Source: Bacillus atrophaeus (GTDB taxonomy: Bacteria > Bacillota > Bacilli > Bacillales > Bacillaceae). Taken from it: a stretch of 64,000 bases of DNA. The stretch spans positions 124,001 to 188,000 of the forward strand of contig NZ_LSBB01000001.1 in NCBI RefSeq assembly GCF_001584335.1, read 5' to 3'. The notes below the pieces were generated by a model. That model was given only the letters and a program-made list of their open reading frames with translations. It searched no databases and was not told the DNA's origin. This document shows, in pieces, positions 20,840-29,541 of this stretch; within the stretch, counting starts at the first letter, position 1; the number at the start of each line of letters is the position of its first letter. A program made the position numbers and the translations under genes.

Positions 20840-21712
20840 GTGGCTTTAGTACCCATGAAGAACCTGCTGGCAGAAGCAAAGCGCAGCCAGTACGCAGTCG
20901 GGCAATTTAATATCAACGGCCTTCAATGGACAAAGGCGATTTTACAAGCGGCGGAAGAAGAACAATCTCCTGTGATCGCGGCGGCGTCTGATCGGTTAGT
21001 AGATTACTTAGGCGGATTTCATACGATTTCCGCTATGGTCCATGCGTTAATGGAAGAGTTGTCGATAACGGTCCCTGTTGTATTGCATCTTGATCACGGA
21101 AGCAGTGCGGAACGGTGTAAAAAAGCGATTGATGCCGGTTTTAGTTCGGTGATGATTGACGGCTCTCATTCTTCAATTGATGAGAATATCGCCATGACAA
21201 GAGAAGTCGTTGAGTATGCCCGCCTGCACAATGTGTCGGTTGAAGCAGAGGTTGGTACGGTCGGCGGTATGGAAGACGGTCTCGTTGGCGGGGTGAAATA
21301 CGCAGATATCCATGAATGTGAGCGACTTGTGAAAGAAACCAATATCGACGCATTGGCAGCGGCGCTCGGCTCCGTGCATGGAAAGTATCAGGGGGAACCG
21401 AAGCTTGGATTTAAGGAAATGGAGGAGATCGCCAAGGTAACGGACGTTCCGCTTGTTCTTCATGGAGCATCCGGCATTCCAAGAGATCAAATCACAAAAG
21501 CCATCCAGCTCGGACATGCAAAGATTAATATTAATACTGAATGTATGGTGGCTTGGATGGAAGAGACACGTAACATGTTTAACAAGAACACGGACTATTA
21601 CGAACCACGTGTCATTCTGGCTCCCGGGGTTCATGCCGTTATGAAAACAGTCAAAAGTAAAATGAGAGAATTTGGCTCTTCAAATAAAGCGGCAAAGCAA
21701 CAAGTGGGTTAA
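20840..21712 (+). CDS. iolJ: 6-phospho-5-dehydro-2-deoxy-D-gluconate aldolase IolJ
   Basis: This 290-residue class II (zinc) aldolase cleaves 2-deoxy-5-keto-gluconate 6-phosphate to dihydroxyacetone phosphate and malonate semialdehyde. Zinc ligands are in HLDHGSS (about 82-88), VEAEVGTVGG, GSVHGKYQG and LHGASG; the NINTE motif is near residue 235. The start is the second of two close GTG codons (20840), 5-10 nt after TAGGAGGGG. It is the last gene of the operon, followed by a terminator. Confidence 0.95.
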   Translation: MALVPMKNLLAEAKRSQYAVGQFNINGLQWTKAILQAAEEEQSPVIAAASDRLVDYLGGFHTISAMVHALMEELSITVPVVLHLDHGSSAERCKKAIDAGFSSVMIDGSHSSIDENIAMTREVVEYARLHNVSVEAEVGTVGGMEDGLVGGVKYADIHECERLVKETNIDALAAALGSVHGKYQGEPKLGFKEMEEIAKVTDVPLVLHGASGIPRDQITKAIQLGHAKININTECMVAWMEETRNMFNKNTDYYEPRVILAPGVHAVMKTVKSKMREFGSSNKAAKQQVG

Positions 21713-21745
21713 AACTTAACAAACGAACAGCATCGCTATACATCG

Positions 21746-21778
21746 CACTCACTTTGAATTGGTGAGTGTTTTCTTTTT
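21746..21778 (+). terminator. iol operon terminator
   Basis: The stem CACTCAC / GTGAGTG is followed by TTTTCTTTTT, 33 nt after iolJ. Confidence 0.85.
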
Positions 21779-21788
21779 GCGAAAAAAA

Positions 21789-21819
21789 CACCTTCTCAGC
21801 AATATCATCTGAGAAGGTG
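21789..21819 (-). terminator. Terminator of yxeB
   Basis: The perfect 11-bp stem CACCTTCTCAG / CTGAGAAGGTG is followed on the minus strand by T7. Confidence 0.85.
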
Positions 21820-21832
21820 CGTGCCCTCTTTT

Positions 21833-22804
21833 TTACTTCTGATTTTCCTTCTCGCGCTTCACAAGCATATCAGCAATCAAATCAACCTGTTTGCTGACCG
21901 AAATCGGATCGTACGGGTAGTACGTATCAAAATCATTAATAAACACTCGATTCTTTTTCACGGCATCGAGGTTTTTCCAAATGGACGATTCTTTTAGTTT
22001 GTCGAGTGTTTTGCTTTCGCCTTTCGGATTGTAGTCCGTGATAAACATATAATCAGCGGCGTATTCAGGGATGACTTCTTGAGAGAGCTGTTTCATTTCT
22101 CCCGTTTTCATGATATCTTGTTCAATCTTTTTAGGGGCTTTTAAGCCAAGCGCATTGTATATCGCTTGTCCGCCTCGCCCGGCGTTGTCGTTGAAGGCCC
22201 AGAATTCGCCTTTGTCTGTGTTTTCGTAAAGGCCGAACGTGGCATCTTTGTCAATCACGCCTGCGATCTTCTTCTTGGCAGCCGCCGCCTTTTTGTTGAA
22301 ATCGGCCATAAATGACTTGGCTTCATCCTTTGCTCCGGCAATATCACCGAACAGCTCGACTGTATCTTCTACATTTTTGGCGGTGTTATAAGGAACGACC
22401 ACAGTTGGAGCGATTTTCTTTAATTTATCAACATTCTCATCATTCATAACGACAATCAAGTCCGGCTGAAGCTCCATCACCTTTTCAACACTGACCGGAT
22501 CACCGATATCTTTTACATCTTTCATCTGATTTTTCAAAAATGGATTATCAAATGACCAAGACCCGGACCCGACGACATTTGCGCCGACGGAGAAAAATTC
22601 GCCAGCATAAAAATCAGTGACGATACGCTTCGGATGTACGGGGATTTTGACGTTCCCTTTTGTTGATTTATATGTTCTCATTTCTGTCTTTTCTTTGCCG
22701 GAAGCCGAACCGCCCGTGCTTTCTTTTGAAGCTGAGCCGCTACAAGCGCTGACAAACAAAAGCAGAAGAACCAGCATGCCCATAACCAATGTGTTCTTTC
22801 TCAT
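21833..22804 (-). CDS. yxeB: Siderophore-binding lipoprotein YxeB (FhuD-like)
   Basis: This 323-residue periplasmic-binding-type lipoprotein of an iron-siderophore ABC transporter belongs to the FecB/FhuD fold. A signal peptide and lipobox VSAC place the mature Cys near residue 20. A Ser/Gly-rich linker and the binding-protein domain follow, with HPKRIVTDFYAGEFFSVGA and DLIVVMND. In B. subtilis YxeB serves ferrioxamine-type hydroxamates through FhuBGC, encoded elsewhere. ATG 22804 follows GGGAGG. A perfect Fur box 39 bp upstream implies iron repression. It lies directly after iolJ here, whereas I recall it after yxeA in strain 168. Confidence 0.92.
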   Translation of the reverse strand: MRKNTLVMGMLVLLLLFVSACSGSASKESTGGSASGKEKTEMRTYKSTKGNVKIPVHPKRIVTDFYAGEFFSVGANVVGSGSWSFDNPFLKNQMKDVKDIGDPVSVEKVMELQPDLIVVMNDENVDKLKKIAPTVVVPYNTAKNVEDTVELFGDIAGAKDEAKSFMADFNKKAAAAKKKIAGVIDKDATFGLYENTDKGEFWAFNDNAGRGGQAIYNALGLKAPKKIEQDIMKTGEMKQLSQEVIPEYAADYMFITDYNPKGESKTLDKLKESSIWKNLDAVKKNRVFINDFDTYYPYDPISVSKQVDLIADMLVKREKENQK

Positions 22805-22842
22805 AAAGAACCTCCCTATTATGTATTCCGATTGAATAATAA

Positions 22843-22857
22843 TGATAATCATTATCA
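22843..22857. promoter_or_regulatory. Perfect 7-1-7 Fur box
   Basis: TGATAATCATTATCA is an exact inverted repeat identical to the Bacillus Fur consensus, upstream of yxeB. Confidence 0.93.
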
Positions 22858-22993
22858 ACTATTAATATAGCAAGAAACCCCTTCTTCGTCTATCACTATT
22901 TTTAAGGCGGCGAGAACTTTTCCAGTTACGCAAGAAATGAAGATGACGTGCTTTGTTCTTTCCATTATTATAGGAAGAAAGGAGGAGTAAAAT

Positions 22994-23395
22994 ATGGGAA
23001 TAACCAAACGAGGAGCAACGTGGGAATGGCTGAATAGCTGGTGGATGCTGTTTATTTTTATGCCTTTTGCCATTACCAGTTTTTTCGCCTTTTTATTTAT
23101 TGGCATTAGGGTGAGAAATAGAAACTGGATTATGTATGGAATCATTTATTTTATACTATTTGCGTTTGGCTTTGTGCTTCCCGATACCCCGGGGCTTATC
23201 ATTGTGCTCCCTTTGTGGGCGGTGACGATTATTCACGGGTTCAAAGCGCGGCCGCTGTACTTAATTCAGCTCGACGTGTATAAAGATCATGTGGAGGCGC
23301 GGAAATTTGCGGCGGCAAGAAGTGAAGCCGAGAGCAAATTTAATGCACCAAAACAGCCTATTGAAGATATACATATTCGACATGACCATCATTAA
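22994..23395 (+). CDS. Small integral membrane protein, possibly YxeC
   Basis: This 133-residue protein has two to three predicted membrane helices. A Trp-rich start (WEWLNSWWMLF) leads into helices at about 16-35 and 46-63, a third hydrophobic stretch at 66-78, and a soluble charged tail ending in a His-rich IRHDHH. ATG 22994 follows GGAGGAG. It is divergent from yxeB and shares the Fur-box intergenic region, so iron control is possible. Size and place next to yxeB suggest YxeC, but I cannot confirm this from sequence alone. The His tail could bind metal, which is inference. Confidence 0.6.
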   Translation: MGITKRGATWEWLNSWWMLFIFMPFAITSFFAFLFIGIRVRNRNWIMYGIIYFILFAFGFVLPDTPGLIIVLPLWAVTIIHGFKARPLYLIQLDVYKDHVEARKFAAARSEAESKFNAPKQPIEDIHIRHDHH

Positions 23396-23404
23396 CAATA
23401 AGAG

Positions 23405-23430
23405 GCGGGTCCTTACTTGTGAAGGCCCGC
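23405..23430 (+). terminator. Terminator after the small membrane protein
   Basis: The stem GCGGG-CCTT / AAGG-CCCGC has one bulged T and is followed by a weak T-rich stretch (TTACTTTG). Confidence 0.55.
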
Positions 23431-23537
23431 TTACTTTGTGTTGCTTCAGCAGGCCTTGAACCATTATGATGGGATCATTAATAGAAGTACTTCGGCGTCT
23501 CTGACAAGGCCGTCTATACAGGTTGGGAGTGTGTCAT

Positions 23538-24227
23538 ATGAAGAAAGTGATGATTGTAGAAGACAGTAAAGACATTCGGTCGCTATTGCAGAATTATCTG
23601 GAGAAATACGGGTATCAAACGGTGGTGACGTCTGATTTCACATCTGTCTTGGACCTGTTTTTGCGGGAAAAACCGGATGTGGTGCTGCTTGATATCAATT
23701 TGCCATCGTATGACGGATATTACTGGTGCCGCCAGATCCGCCAGCATTCGACCAGTCCGATTATTTTTATATCGGCCAGAAGCGGAGAGATGGATCAGGT
23801 GATGGCGATTGAAAATGGCGGAGATGATTATATAGAAAAACCGTTTTCCTATGATATTGTTTTGGCGAAAATCAAAAGCCAGATTCGCAGGGCTTACGGA
23901 GAGTACGCGGCAAAACAAGGGGAAAAAGTGTTGGAATACGAAGGCGTGCAGCTCTTTGTGGAACGGTTTGAATTGCGTTATCAAGACCAAAAATGCGAGC
24001 TGTCAAAAAAGGAAAGCAAGCTGCTTGAGGTGCTGTTGGAAAGAGGAGAAAAGGTAACGGGAAGAGACCGGTTAATGGAAAAAACATGGGACACTGATAT
24101 TTTTGTCGATGACAATACACTAAATGTGTATATTACCCGGCTGCGTAAAAAACTGCGCGATCTCCATGTGCCGATTTCTATAGAATCCGTGCGCGGCGAA
24201 GGGTATCAGCTGAGGGCTGGATCATGA
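23538..24227 (+). CDS. yxdJ: Response regulator YxdJ
   Basis: This 229-residue OmpR-family response regulator has a receiver domain with the acidic pair EDS (about 8-10), the phospho-acceptor Asp in VVLLDINLP (about 52) and Lys in YIEKPFSYD. The C-terminal winged helix includes VDDNTLNVYITRLRKKL and the GYQL ending. It belongs to the BceR-like group that answers cell-wall-active peptides. ATG 23538 follows GGGAGTG. Its stop overlaps the yxdK start by ATGA, showing translational coupling. Confidence 0.94.
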   Translation: MKKVMIVEDSKDIRSLLQNYLEKYGYQTVVTSDFTSVLDLFLREKPDVVLLDINLPSYDGYYWCRQIRQHSTSPIIFISARSGEMDQVMAIENGGDDYIEKPFSYDIVLAKIKSQIRRAYGEYAAKQGEKVLEYEGVQLFVERFELRYQDQKCELSKKESKLLEVLLERGEKVTGRDRLMEKTWDTDIFVDDNTLNVYITRLRKKLRDLHVPISIESVRGEGYQLRAGS

Positions 24228-25201
24228 AGTTATTTTTACATTCCCACGCGGTGTTAATCCTGCTTTTTCTCATTCAAGGCTTCTTTGTATTTTTTTACTA
24301 TTGGTTTGCGGGTCTTCATTCTTTTTCTCACCTTTTTTATATATTAGGCGTGCAGCTGCTGATTTTGGCAGGGTACTTGGTGTATCGCTGGTACCAAGAC
24401 CGGGGCGTCTATCAATGGATCGGCACTCATCAAGAGGATACAGAAGTTCCTTATCTCGGTTCATCGGTGTTTTGTGCAGAGCTTTACGAAAAGCAGATGG
24501 AGCTGAGCCGTTTGCAGCATCAGAAGCTTCATGAAACAGAAGCTAAGCTGGAAGCACGGGTGACGTATATGAACCAATGGGTGCATCAAGTGAAAACGCC
24601 GCTTTCTGTCATTAATTTAATCATTCAGGAAGAGGATGAGCCTATTTTTGAGCAAATTAAAAAAGAAGTCCGGCAGATTGAGTATGGGCTGGAAACGCTG
24701 CTCTACTCGTCTAGGCTTGATCTGTTCGAAAGGGATTTCAAAATAGAGGCGTTCTCGTTATCCGACATTCTCCAATCCGTCATTCAAAACTATAAAAGGT
24801 ATTTTATTCAGCATCGTGTTTATCCTAAAACCCATATACAGGCGGATGACATGATTTATACGGATGCCAAATGGCTGAAGTTCGCGGTCGGCCAGGTGAT
24901 CACAAACGCGGTGAAATATTCGTCGGGAGTGAGTGACCGGCTGGAGCTGAAGATCTTCCGGCGTGAAGACAATACGGTATTGGAGATTAGAGATCATGGT
25001 GTCGGGATTCCTTCTCAGGATCTGAAGCGCGTGTTTGATCCCTACTATACCGGCGAAAACGGACGGCGCTTCCAAGAATCAACGGGCATAGGGCTTTACC
25101 TTGTCAAAGAGATTACAGGTAAACTGAATCATGAAGTGGAGATCAGCTCTGCTCCCGGAAAGGGCACGGCGGTTCAATTTATATTCCTTACAAAAGTGTA
25201 A
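24224..25201 (+). CDS. yxdK: Intramembrane-sensing histidine kinase YxdK
   Basis: This 325-residue BceS-type histidine kinase has two N-terminal helices (about 7-28 and 35-53) with almost no extracellular loop, so it cannot sense ligands itself. The sensing partner is probably the YxdLM transporter. A dimerisation helix with the phospho-His in MNQWVHQVKTPLSV (about residue 122) precedes the ATPase domain with its N-box (VITNAVKYS), G1 (IRDHGVGIP) and G2 (STGIGLYLVKEI). Confidence 0.94.
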   Translation: MKLFLHSHAVLILLFLIQGFFVFFYYWFAGLHSFSHLFYILGVQLLILAGYLVYRWYQDRGVYQWIGTHQEDTEVPYLGSSVFCAELYEKQMELSRLQHQKLHETEAKLEARVTYMNQWVHQVKTPLSVINLIIQEEDEPIFEQIKKEVRQIEYGLETLLYSSRLDLFERDFKIEAFSLSDILQSVIQNYKRYFIQHRVYPKTHIQADDMIYTDAKWLKFAVGQVITNAVKYSSGVSDRLELKIFRREDNTVLEIRDHGVGIPSQDLKRVFDPYYTGENGRRFQESTGIGLYLVKEITGKLNHEVEISSAPGKGTAVQFIFLTKV

Positions 25202-25234
25202 GGTTACATTAAGAAAACGACATAGCACATTTTC

Positions 25235-25285
25235 ATCCCCCTTGATAAGATTTGTTTACGAAACAGCTTAGCAGGGGGATTTTTT
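25235..25285 (+). terminator. Terminator or attenuator between yxdK and yxdL
   Basis: ATCCCCCT (25235-25242) pairs with AGGGGGAT (25273-25280), followed by T5. It separates the two-component genes from the transporter genes, which are expected to be induced by YxdJ from a promoter in this gap. Confidence 0.6.
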
Positions 25286-25328
25286 ATGAGGCCGCTGCAC
25301 ACTAAGAATAAACATAAGGAGGATTCTC

Positions 25329-26102
25329 ATGGCGAATATGCTCGAGGTCAAACATATAAATAAAACCTATAAAGGACAAGTGTCCCATCAAGCTTTAAAA
25401 CAAATATCGTTTTCAGTTGAAGAAGGGGGATTCACGGCGGTTATGGGGCCATCAGGTTCCGGGAAAACAACGCTCTTAAACATCATTTCAACGATTGACC
25501 GTCCGGATTCCGGTGATATCCTGATTCAAGGCGAGAACCCGCATCTTCTGAAACGGACAAAGCTTGCCCATTTCCGCCGCAGGCAATTGGGGTTTGTATT
25601 CCAAGATTTCAACCTTCTTGATACATTAACGATTGGCGAAAATATTATGCTGCCGTTAACGCTTGAAAAAGAAGCGCCGTCTGTCATGGAAAAGAAATTG
25701 CAGGAAATTGCTGAGAAACTGGGAATTGAAACGCTTTTGAATAAGCGCTCTTTTGAAGTATCGGGAGGACAGCGCCAGCGGGCCGCCATTGCGAGAGCTG
25801 TCATTCATAAACCGTCCCTGATTCTGGCTGATGAGCCGACGGGGAACCTTGATTCCAAAGCTTCAAAGGATGTTATGGAGACGATGCAAAGCCTGAATCA
25901 AAACGACAATATCACAGCTTTACTGGTCACCCATGACCCTGTAGCGGCAAGCTATTGCCAGCGCGTGATTTTTATTAAAGACGGAGCACTATTTAACGAA
26001 ATTTACCGCGGCGAAAACCGCCAAGTATTTTATGAACAAATCCTAGATGTGCTGTCTATGCTGGGAGGAAACGCAAATGACCTTTCTTCAGTTCGCTTAT
26101 AA
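25329..26102 (+). CDS. yxdL: ABC transporter ATPase YxdL (BceA-like)
   Basis: This 257-residue ATPase is of the LolD/BceA type. Walker A is GPSGSGKTT (about 39-47), the Q-loop is VFQDFNLL, the signature is VSGGQRQRAAIARA and Walker B is LILADEPTGNLDS, with the switch His in VTHDP. It pairs with permease YxdM. In B. subtilis the system is induced by the human peptide LL-37. ATG 25329 follows AAGGAGGATT. Its end overlaps yxdM by 26 nt. Confidence 0.95.
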   Translation: MANMLEVKHINKTYKGQVSHQALKQISFSVEEGGFTAVMGPSGSGKTTLLNIISTIDRPDSGDILIQGENPHLLKRTKLAHFRRRQLGFVFQDFNLLDTLTIGENIMLPLTLEKEAPSVMEKKLQEIAEKLGIETLLNKRSFEVSGGQRQRAAIARAVIHKPSLILADEPTGNLDSKASKDVMETMQSLNQNDNITALLVTHDPVAASYCQRVIFIKDGALFNEIYRGENRQVFYEQILDVLSMLGGNANDLSSVRL

Positions 26103-27960
26103 AAATGTCACACGGAACAAAAGGGCTTATCTGGCGTTCTTTTTGAGCAGTGCCTTTTCCGTATTGATATTCTTTACCTTTGCCATGTTTCTTTTCCATC
26201 CGGCTCTAAAAGAAGGATATTTGAATAACATTGCCAAAAAGGGATTAACCGCAGCCGAATGGATGATTTTTGTTTTTTCTATCTTATTTGTTCTGTATTC
26301 CATAAACGCCTTTTTGAAATCAAGAAATAAAGAATTCGGCATCCTGTTGATTCAGGGTATCACGCCGGGGCAGCTCAGAGTGCTGGTTACAGCGGAAAAC
26401 ATGATCATCGGCGCCCTGTCGGTCATTGCCGGAATTATCGGCGGTCTGATCTTCTCGAAAACGTTTTTTACAATCGGTGCTTATATTTTAGAAATGGAAG
26501 CTTTGCCGTTATATATGCCTTGGAAAGCACTGGGCATTACGGTTGGTGGATTTCTGTTCTTATTTTTCCTTTTATCGCAATTCACGATCTTTTTCATCAG
26601 ATCAAAAACGATTATTAAACTGATTAAGGGTACCGAAAAGATCAAACCTGAGCCAAAGCCGTCTATCATCTTGTCGATTTTTGGCATCGCGTGTCTTGCT
26701 GCCGGATACGGCATGGTGGTAAAAGGGAATGTTCACGGTCTCGAGCCTGTAATCATTTTGCTGCTAACCATCATTGGCACTTATTTTTTCTTCAGCCAGA
26801 GCAGCATTTGGATTTTACGCGCTTTGAAAAAGTGGAAAACCTTTTATTTGCGCGGGAAAAATGTCATTTGGATTTCTGATCTTGTATACCGGTTAAAAGA
26901 TAATGCCCGCCTGTTTTTTATGGTGAGTATCATCTCAGCTGTTGCGTTTACAGCCACAGGGGTTTTGGTGAAGTACAAATCCACTGTCGGCTCAATGGAT
27001 TCAGCTTTTGAAATGGAATATTTATCTTATGGCGGCAATAAGAAAGAACAAACCCATCTGCAAGAGATTGAACATAATCTGGAAAAGGGCCATTTTCAAT
27101 ATGCAAGAGAAGATATAAAATCCTCTTACATTCGTTATAAGCAAGGGGATAGCGTTCCTCCAGTCATCATGATGGATGAAACGCAGTTAGCAAAACACTT
27201 CAACATCAGTTTGGACAAACTGAAAGACGGCGAGGGTATTTATTTCCCGAACACTTTCGAGGGGAATTCGAAAAACGAAGTGCCGCATCAATTGAACCTG
27301 CTCAATCAGAAGCAGAAGCTTTCGAATCAAAAGCTGACGGTAAAAGAGGTGAAAGACCCTCTTATCTCAATTAACAGCATCATTGCAGTAAACGAAAAAA
27401 CCTACAATGATCTGGAAAAACTAGGGGAGAGCACAAAGTTATTCGGTTACAAATTTGACGGCTGGAAAGACAGTCTGGGTATCAGCCAATCAATGAAAAA
27501 CAGGTTTTACGGAGATTATTCGGATGTTAACTTTGATTTTGCAACAAAGGCCGACACGTATTATGTCAGGGTGCAGCTGCCAAGCTTGAGTTTATTTATC
27601 GGACTGTTCATCGCTATTGTCTTCTTTACTGCGGCGGGAAGCTTTTTGTACTTCCGCTTGTTTACCGACTTAGAGGAAGACCAGCAGCGTTATCGCTCAT
27701 TGGCGAAAATCGGTCTGAGTGAAAAAGAGATGTCCCAGAGCGTAACGATTCAATTAGCGATCTTATTCTTTTTCCCGTTTGCGGTCGCTGTTCTCCATAC
27801 GCTGTTTGCCATGAAAACGTTGGAGGTAGAAGGCTTCTCTGATGTGATGAAGCCGCTGTTTATGACGATCGGAGGATTCTTGGCTTTTCAAATTTTATTC
27901 TTCCTGATGGTTCGGACAAGCTACCTGAAAAAAATAAAAGGGTTTTTAACGATAAAGTAA
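26077..27960 (+). CDS. yxdM: ABC transporter permease YxdM (BceB-like)
   Basis: This 627-residue permease of the BceB type has ten predicted helices and one large extracellular domain between helices VII and VIII (about residues 310-510) that is the presumed peptide-sensing part. FtsX-like segments flank it. ATG 26077, with GGGAGG upstream, is inside the end of yxdL. It acts with YxdL and signals to YxdK. Confidence 0.93.
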   Translation: MTFLQFAYKNVTRNKRAYLAFFLSSAFSVLIFFTFAMFLFHPALKEGYLNNIAKKGLTAAEWMIFVFSILFVLYSINAFLKSRNKEFGILLIQGITPGQLRVLVTAENMIIGALSVIAGIIGGLIFSKTFFTIGAYILEMEALPLYMPWKALGITVGGFLFLFFLLSQFTIFFIRSKTIIKLIKGTEKIKPEPKPSIILSIFGIACLAAGYGMVVKGNVHGLEPVIILLLTIIGTYFFFSQSSIWILRALKKWKTFYLRGKNVIWISDLVYRLKDNARLFFMVSIISAVAFTATGVLVKYKSTVGSMDSAFEMEYLSYGGNKKEQTHLQEIEHNLEKGHFQYAREDIKSSYIRYKQGDSVPPVIMMDETQLAKHFNISLDKLKDGEGIYFPNTFEGNSKNEVPHQLNLLNQKQKLSNQKLTVKEVKDPLISINSIIAVNEKTYNDLEKLGESTKLFGYKFDGWKDSLGISQSMKNRFYGDYSDVNFDFATKADTYYVRVQLPSLSLFIGLFIAIVFFTAAGSFLYFRLFTDLEEDQQRYRSLAKIGLSEKEMSQSVTIQLAILFFFPFAVAVLHTLFAMKTLEVEGFSDVMKPLFMTIGGFLAFQILFFLMVRTSYLKKIKGFLTIK

Positions 27961-27973
27961 AGGTGATCATAAA

Positions 27974-28324
27974 ATGAAAAAAGTACTGGTGATCGTTGTG
28001 GCCTTGGGGGCTGTTGCGGCAATCTGCGGCTTTCTCTTCGTCCATAATGAGGTTACAGACAGATACAATCCACTCGTTTCAAAACAAGATATGTATGTAC
28101 AGATTAACCGAGATGGCAAACATCTTAGCCAAGGCGGTACTGAATATACGTTAGATGGATACAACAAGTCCGGCAAAAAAGGTGAAGTCACCTTCTTTGC
28201 TGGAGGAGATCTTCGTAAGAATGCCTATTTAAAAGTAGATACAAAGGGAAAATATGTAGAGACTTGGGAAGAAGTTCAGCTTGATGACATGCCAAAAGAG
28301 GTAAAATCAAAATTTGAACAGTAA
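27974..28324 (+). CDS. yxeA: YxeA, DUF1093-type secreted or anchored protein
   Basis: This 116-residue protein has an N-terminal hydrophobic segment (about 4-25, signal peptide or anchor) and a small beta-rich domain (NPLVSKQDMYVQINRDGK, YTLDGYNKSGKKGEVTFFA). The family is often next to Bce-type transporters. ATG 27974 is 13 nt after yxdM with AAAGGTGAT, so it is probably cotranscribed with yxdLM. Its role is unknown; a helper in peptide sensing or resistance is inferred from context. Confidence 0.9.
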   Translation: MKKVLVIVVALGAVAAICGFLFVHNEVTDRYNPLVSKQDMYVQINRDGKHLSQGGTEYTLDGYNKSGKKGEVTFFAGGDLRKNAYLKVDTKGKYVETWEEVQLDDMPKEVKSKFEQ

Positions 28325-28334
28325 ATAGGAAAAG

Positions 28335-28364
28335 GCGGCATAGTGATATCTATGCCGCTTTTTT
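28335..28364 (+). terminator. Terminator of the yxdLM-yxeA unit
   Basis: The perfect 9-bp stem GCGGCATAG / CTATGCCGC is followed by T6. Confidence 0.88.
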
Positions 28365-28371
28365 GTATGTG

Positions 28372-28725
28372 CTACTGCTGGAAAGACTGCTGCTGAAATG
28401 GCGTGTTTTGCCCGAATGGAAGTGATGATACATTTGTATGCATCACAGATGTTTGTCCGTTCAGCTCCTGCTGCATTTGGTTGCACATGTTGACGATCTG
28501 CTGGCATTTTTGAATGGCCAAGTCATGGCCTTGCAGCGCTTGCTGAATGGTGTGGGCAGCTTGTTGTTCATGTGTTAGGATTTGCTGCAGCATTTGAATG
28601 TTTTGCTGCTCCTGATGAAGCATTTGACGATATTGATTGCTGCTTTGCTGGGTTTGCTGGATGAGCTGCTGAGCCGTTTGGCGGCACTGATTGAGCTGCT
28701 GTAAACCATGTTGTGTATTATGCAT
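28372..28725 (-). CDS. yxeD: Gln-rich small protein YxeD
   Basis: This 117-residue protein is very rich in Gln and His (runs such as QQLIQQTQQSS), forms a long amphipathic helix, and has a low-complexity tail (FGQNTPFQQQSFQQ). This composition is common in Bacillus spore-coat-associated proteins. ATG 28725 follows TGGAGGA; longer frames use no ribosome site. The neighbour yxeE is a known coat-type gene, which supports a sporulation role by context. A minus-strand CATAATATT upstream resembles a sigma-K -10 but was not verified. Confidence 0.7.
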   Translation of the reverse strand: MHNTQHGLQQLNQCRQTAQQLIQQTQQSSNQYRQMLHQEQQNIQMLQQILTHEQQAAHTIQQALQGHDLAIQKCQQIVNMCNQMQQELNGQTSVMHTNVSSLPFGQNTPFQQQSFQQ

Positions 28726-28882
28726 AAGAAAAAAATCCTCCAAATGATCAATTGACATTTAACTTGTAATTGTCAATATTATGATGTGACTTGATCGGAA
28801 AGAAATTCGGCTAAAGAGTAAATTCAATTATTTCCCTTTTTGTTGATCTGGCCCCTCATCTTTTGAAGGAATTAGTAAAAGA

Positions 28883-29050
28883 TTGTATACTTGTAAACAT
28901 CCTTTTTATACAACATGGGCGGCAGAAATGTATGTAACCGACCCGTCAGCATACGTATCGGTGATTGGTCCTTTTCATAAAAAACGATTTTGGAATACGA
29001 CGCTCACAACAGGTTTGGAGAATCGTATTCCTCTTTTACATCATTTTTAG
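28883..29050 (+). CDS. Doubtful 55-residue open frame
   Basis: A TTG start 11 nt after GAAGGA opens a frame encoding [19 protein letters not shown] and onward. Its composition is protein-like, but its end overlaps the yxeE stop and contains the yxeE terminator. It is the only candidate in the 28726-29046 gap; I would not rely on it. Confidence 0.2.
   Translation: MYTCKHPFYTTWAAEMYVTDPSAYVSVIGPFHKKRFWNTTLTTGLENRIPLLHHF
28992..29031 (-). terminator. Terminator of yxeE
   Basis: The stem GGAATACGA / TCGTATTCC is followed on the minus strand by AAAATCGTTTTTT. It lies 16 nt after the yxeE stop. Confidence 0.7.
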
Positions 29051-29415
29051 AACCCGCCTTCACCCGGAGTAAATGGGATATTCAGTCTGTTTTCGACTGC
29101 GCGCAGACGCTGATTGAGTCTGTTTAAGCGGCGTGTATGGCGTTCAATGCCTTGGCTCAATTGGCTGATCTGCTCGTTCATCCGCGCAATTTCCCGGTTT
29201 TGGCGACGGTCCTCATTTGTCAGGCGGGTTAATTCTCTTGTCTGCTGTTGGTTCTGCCTTTCCAGCGCAGCTACTCTTCTTTCCAGCGCTGACGGCTGTC
29301 TTTCGCTATGAAATGGCTCAAAAAGGTCTTGCTGTTCGTAAGGATTGTATTCATATTGGCCATAGTAATTCTCCTGTTGGGGGAGCTGCGGGCTGTAATA
29401 TTGATAAGGGTTCAT
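29047..29415 (-). CDS. yxeE: Spore coat protein YxeE
   Basis: This 122-residue protein has a Tyr/Gln/Pro-rich N-terminus ([19 protein letters not shown]). A Gln/Arg-rich coiled coil (about 43-108; heptads with [15 protein letters not shown] and [15 protein letters not shown]) and a short GEGGF tail follow. This fits the sigma-K-dependent YxeE coat protein of B. subtilis. ATG 29415 follows AAGGAGA. The coiled coil suggests self-assembly in the coat. Confidence 0.85.
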   Translation of the reverse strand: MNPYQYYSPQLPQQENYYGQYEYNPYEQQDLFEPFHSERQPSALERRVAALERQNQQQTRELTRLTNEDRRQNREIARMNEQISQLSQGIERHTRRLNRLNQRLRAVENRLNIPFTPGEGGF

Positions 29416-29457
29416 GTAATCATTCTCCTTGGAATTAAAATGTGGGTGATTTCCTTA

Positions 29458-29466
29458 TACCTTATG
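29458..29466 (-). promoter_or_regulatory. Sigma-K-like -10 of yxeE
   Basis: On the minus strand CATAAGGTA matches the sigma-K -10 pattern CATANNNTA 43 bp upstream of yxeE. The -35 is not clear. Confidence 0.35.
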
Positions 29467-29541
29467 TAGTCATTGGCATAGTGCCACGGCATTCGCCCAA
29501 AAACTGGGTGTAATAAAGATTTTTTAGAGGATGGTGATAAA

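Noticed and set aside
28372-28725. Gln codon repeats in yxeD as a possible tandem repeat or CRISPR-like array
   Set aside because: Explained by the Gln-rich protein; no regular unit length or spacers. No CRISPR array was seen anywhere in the window.
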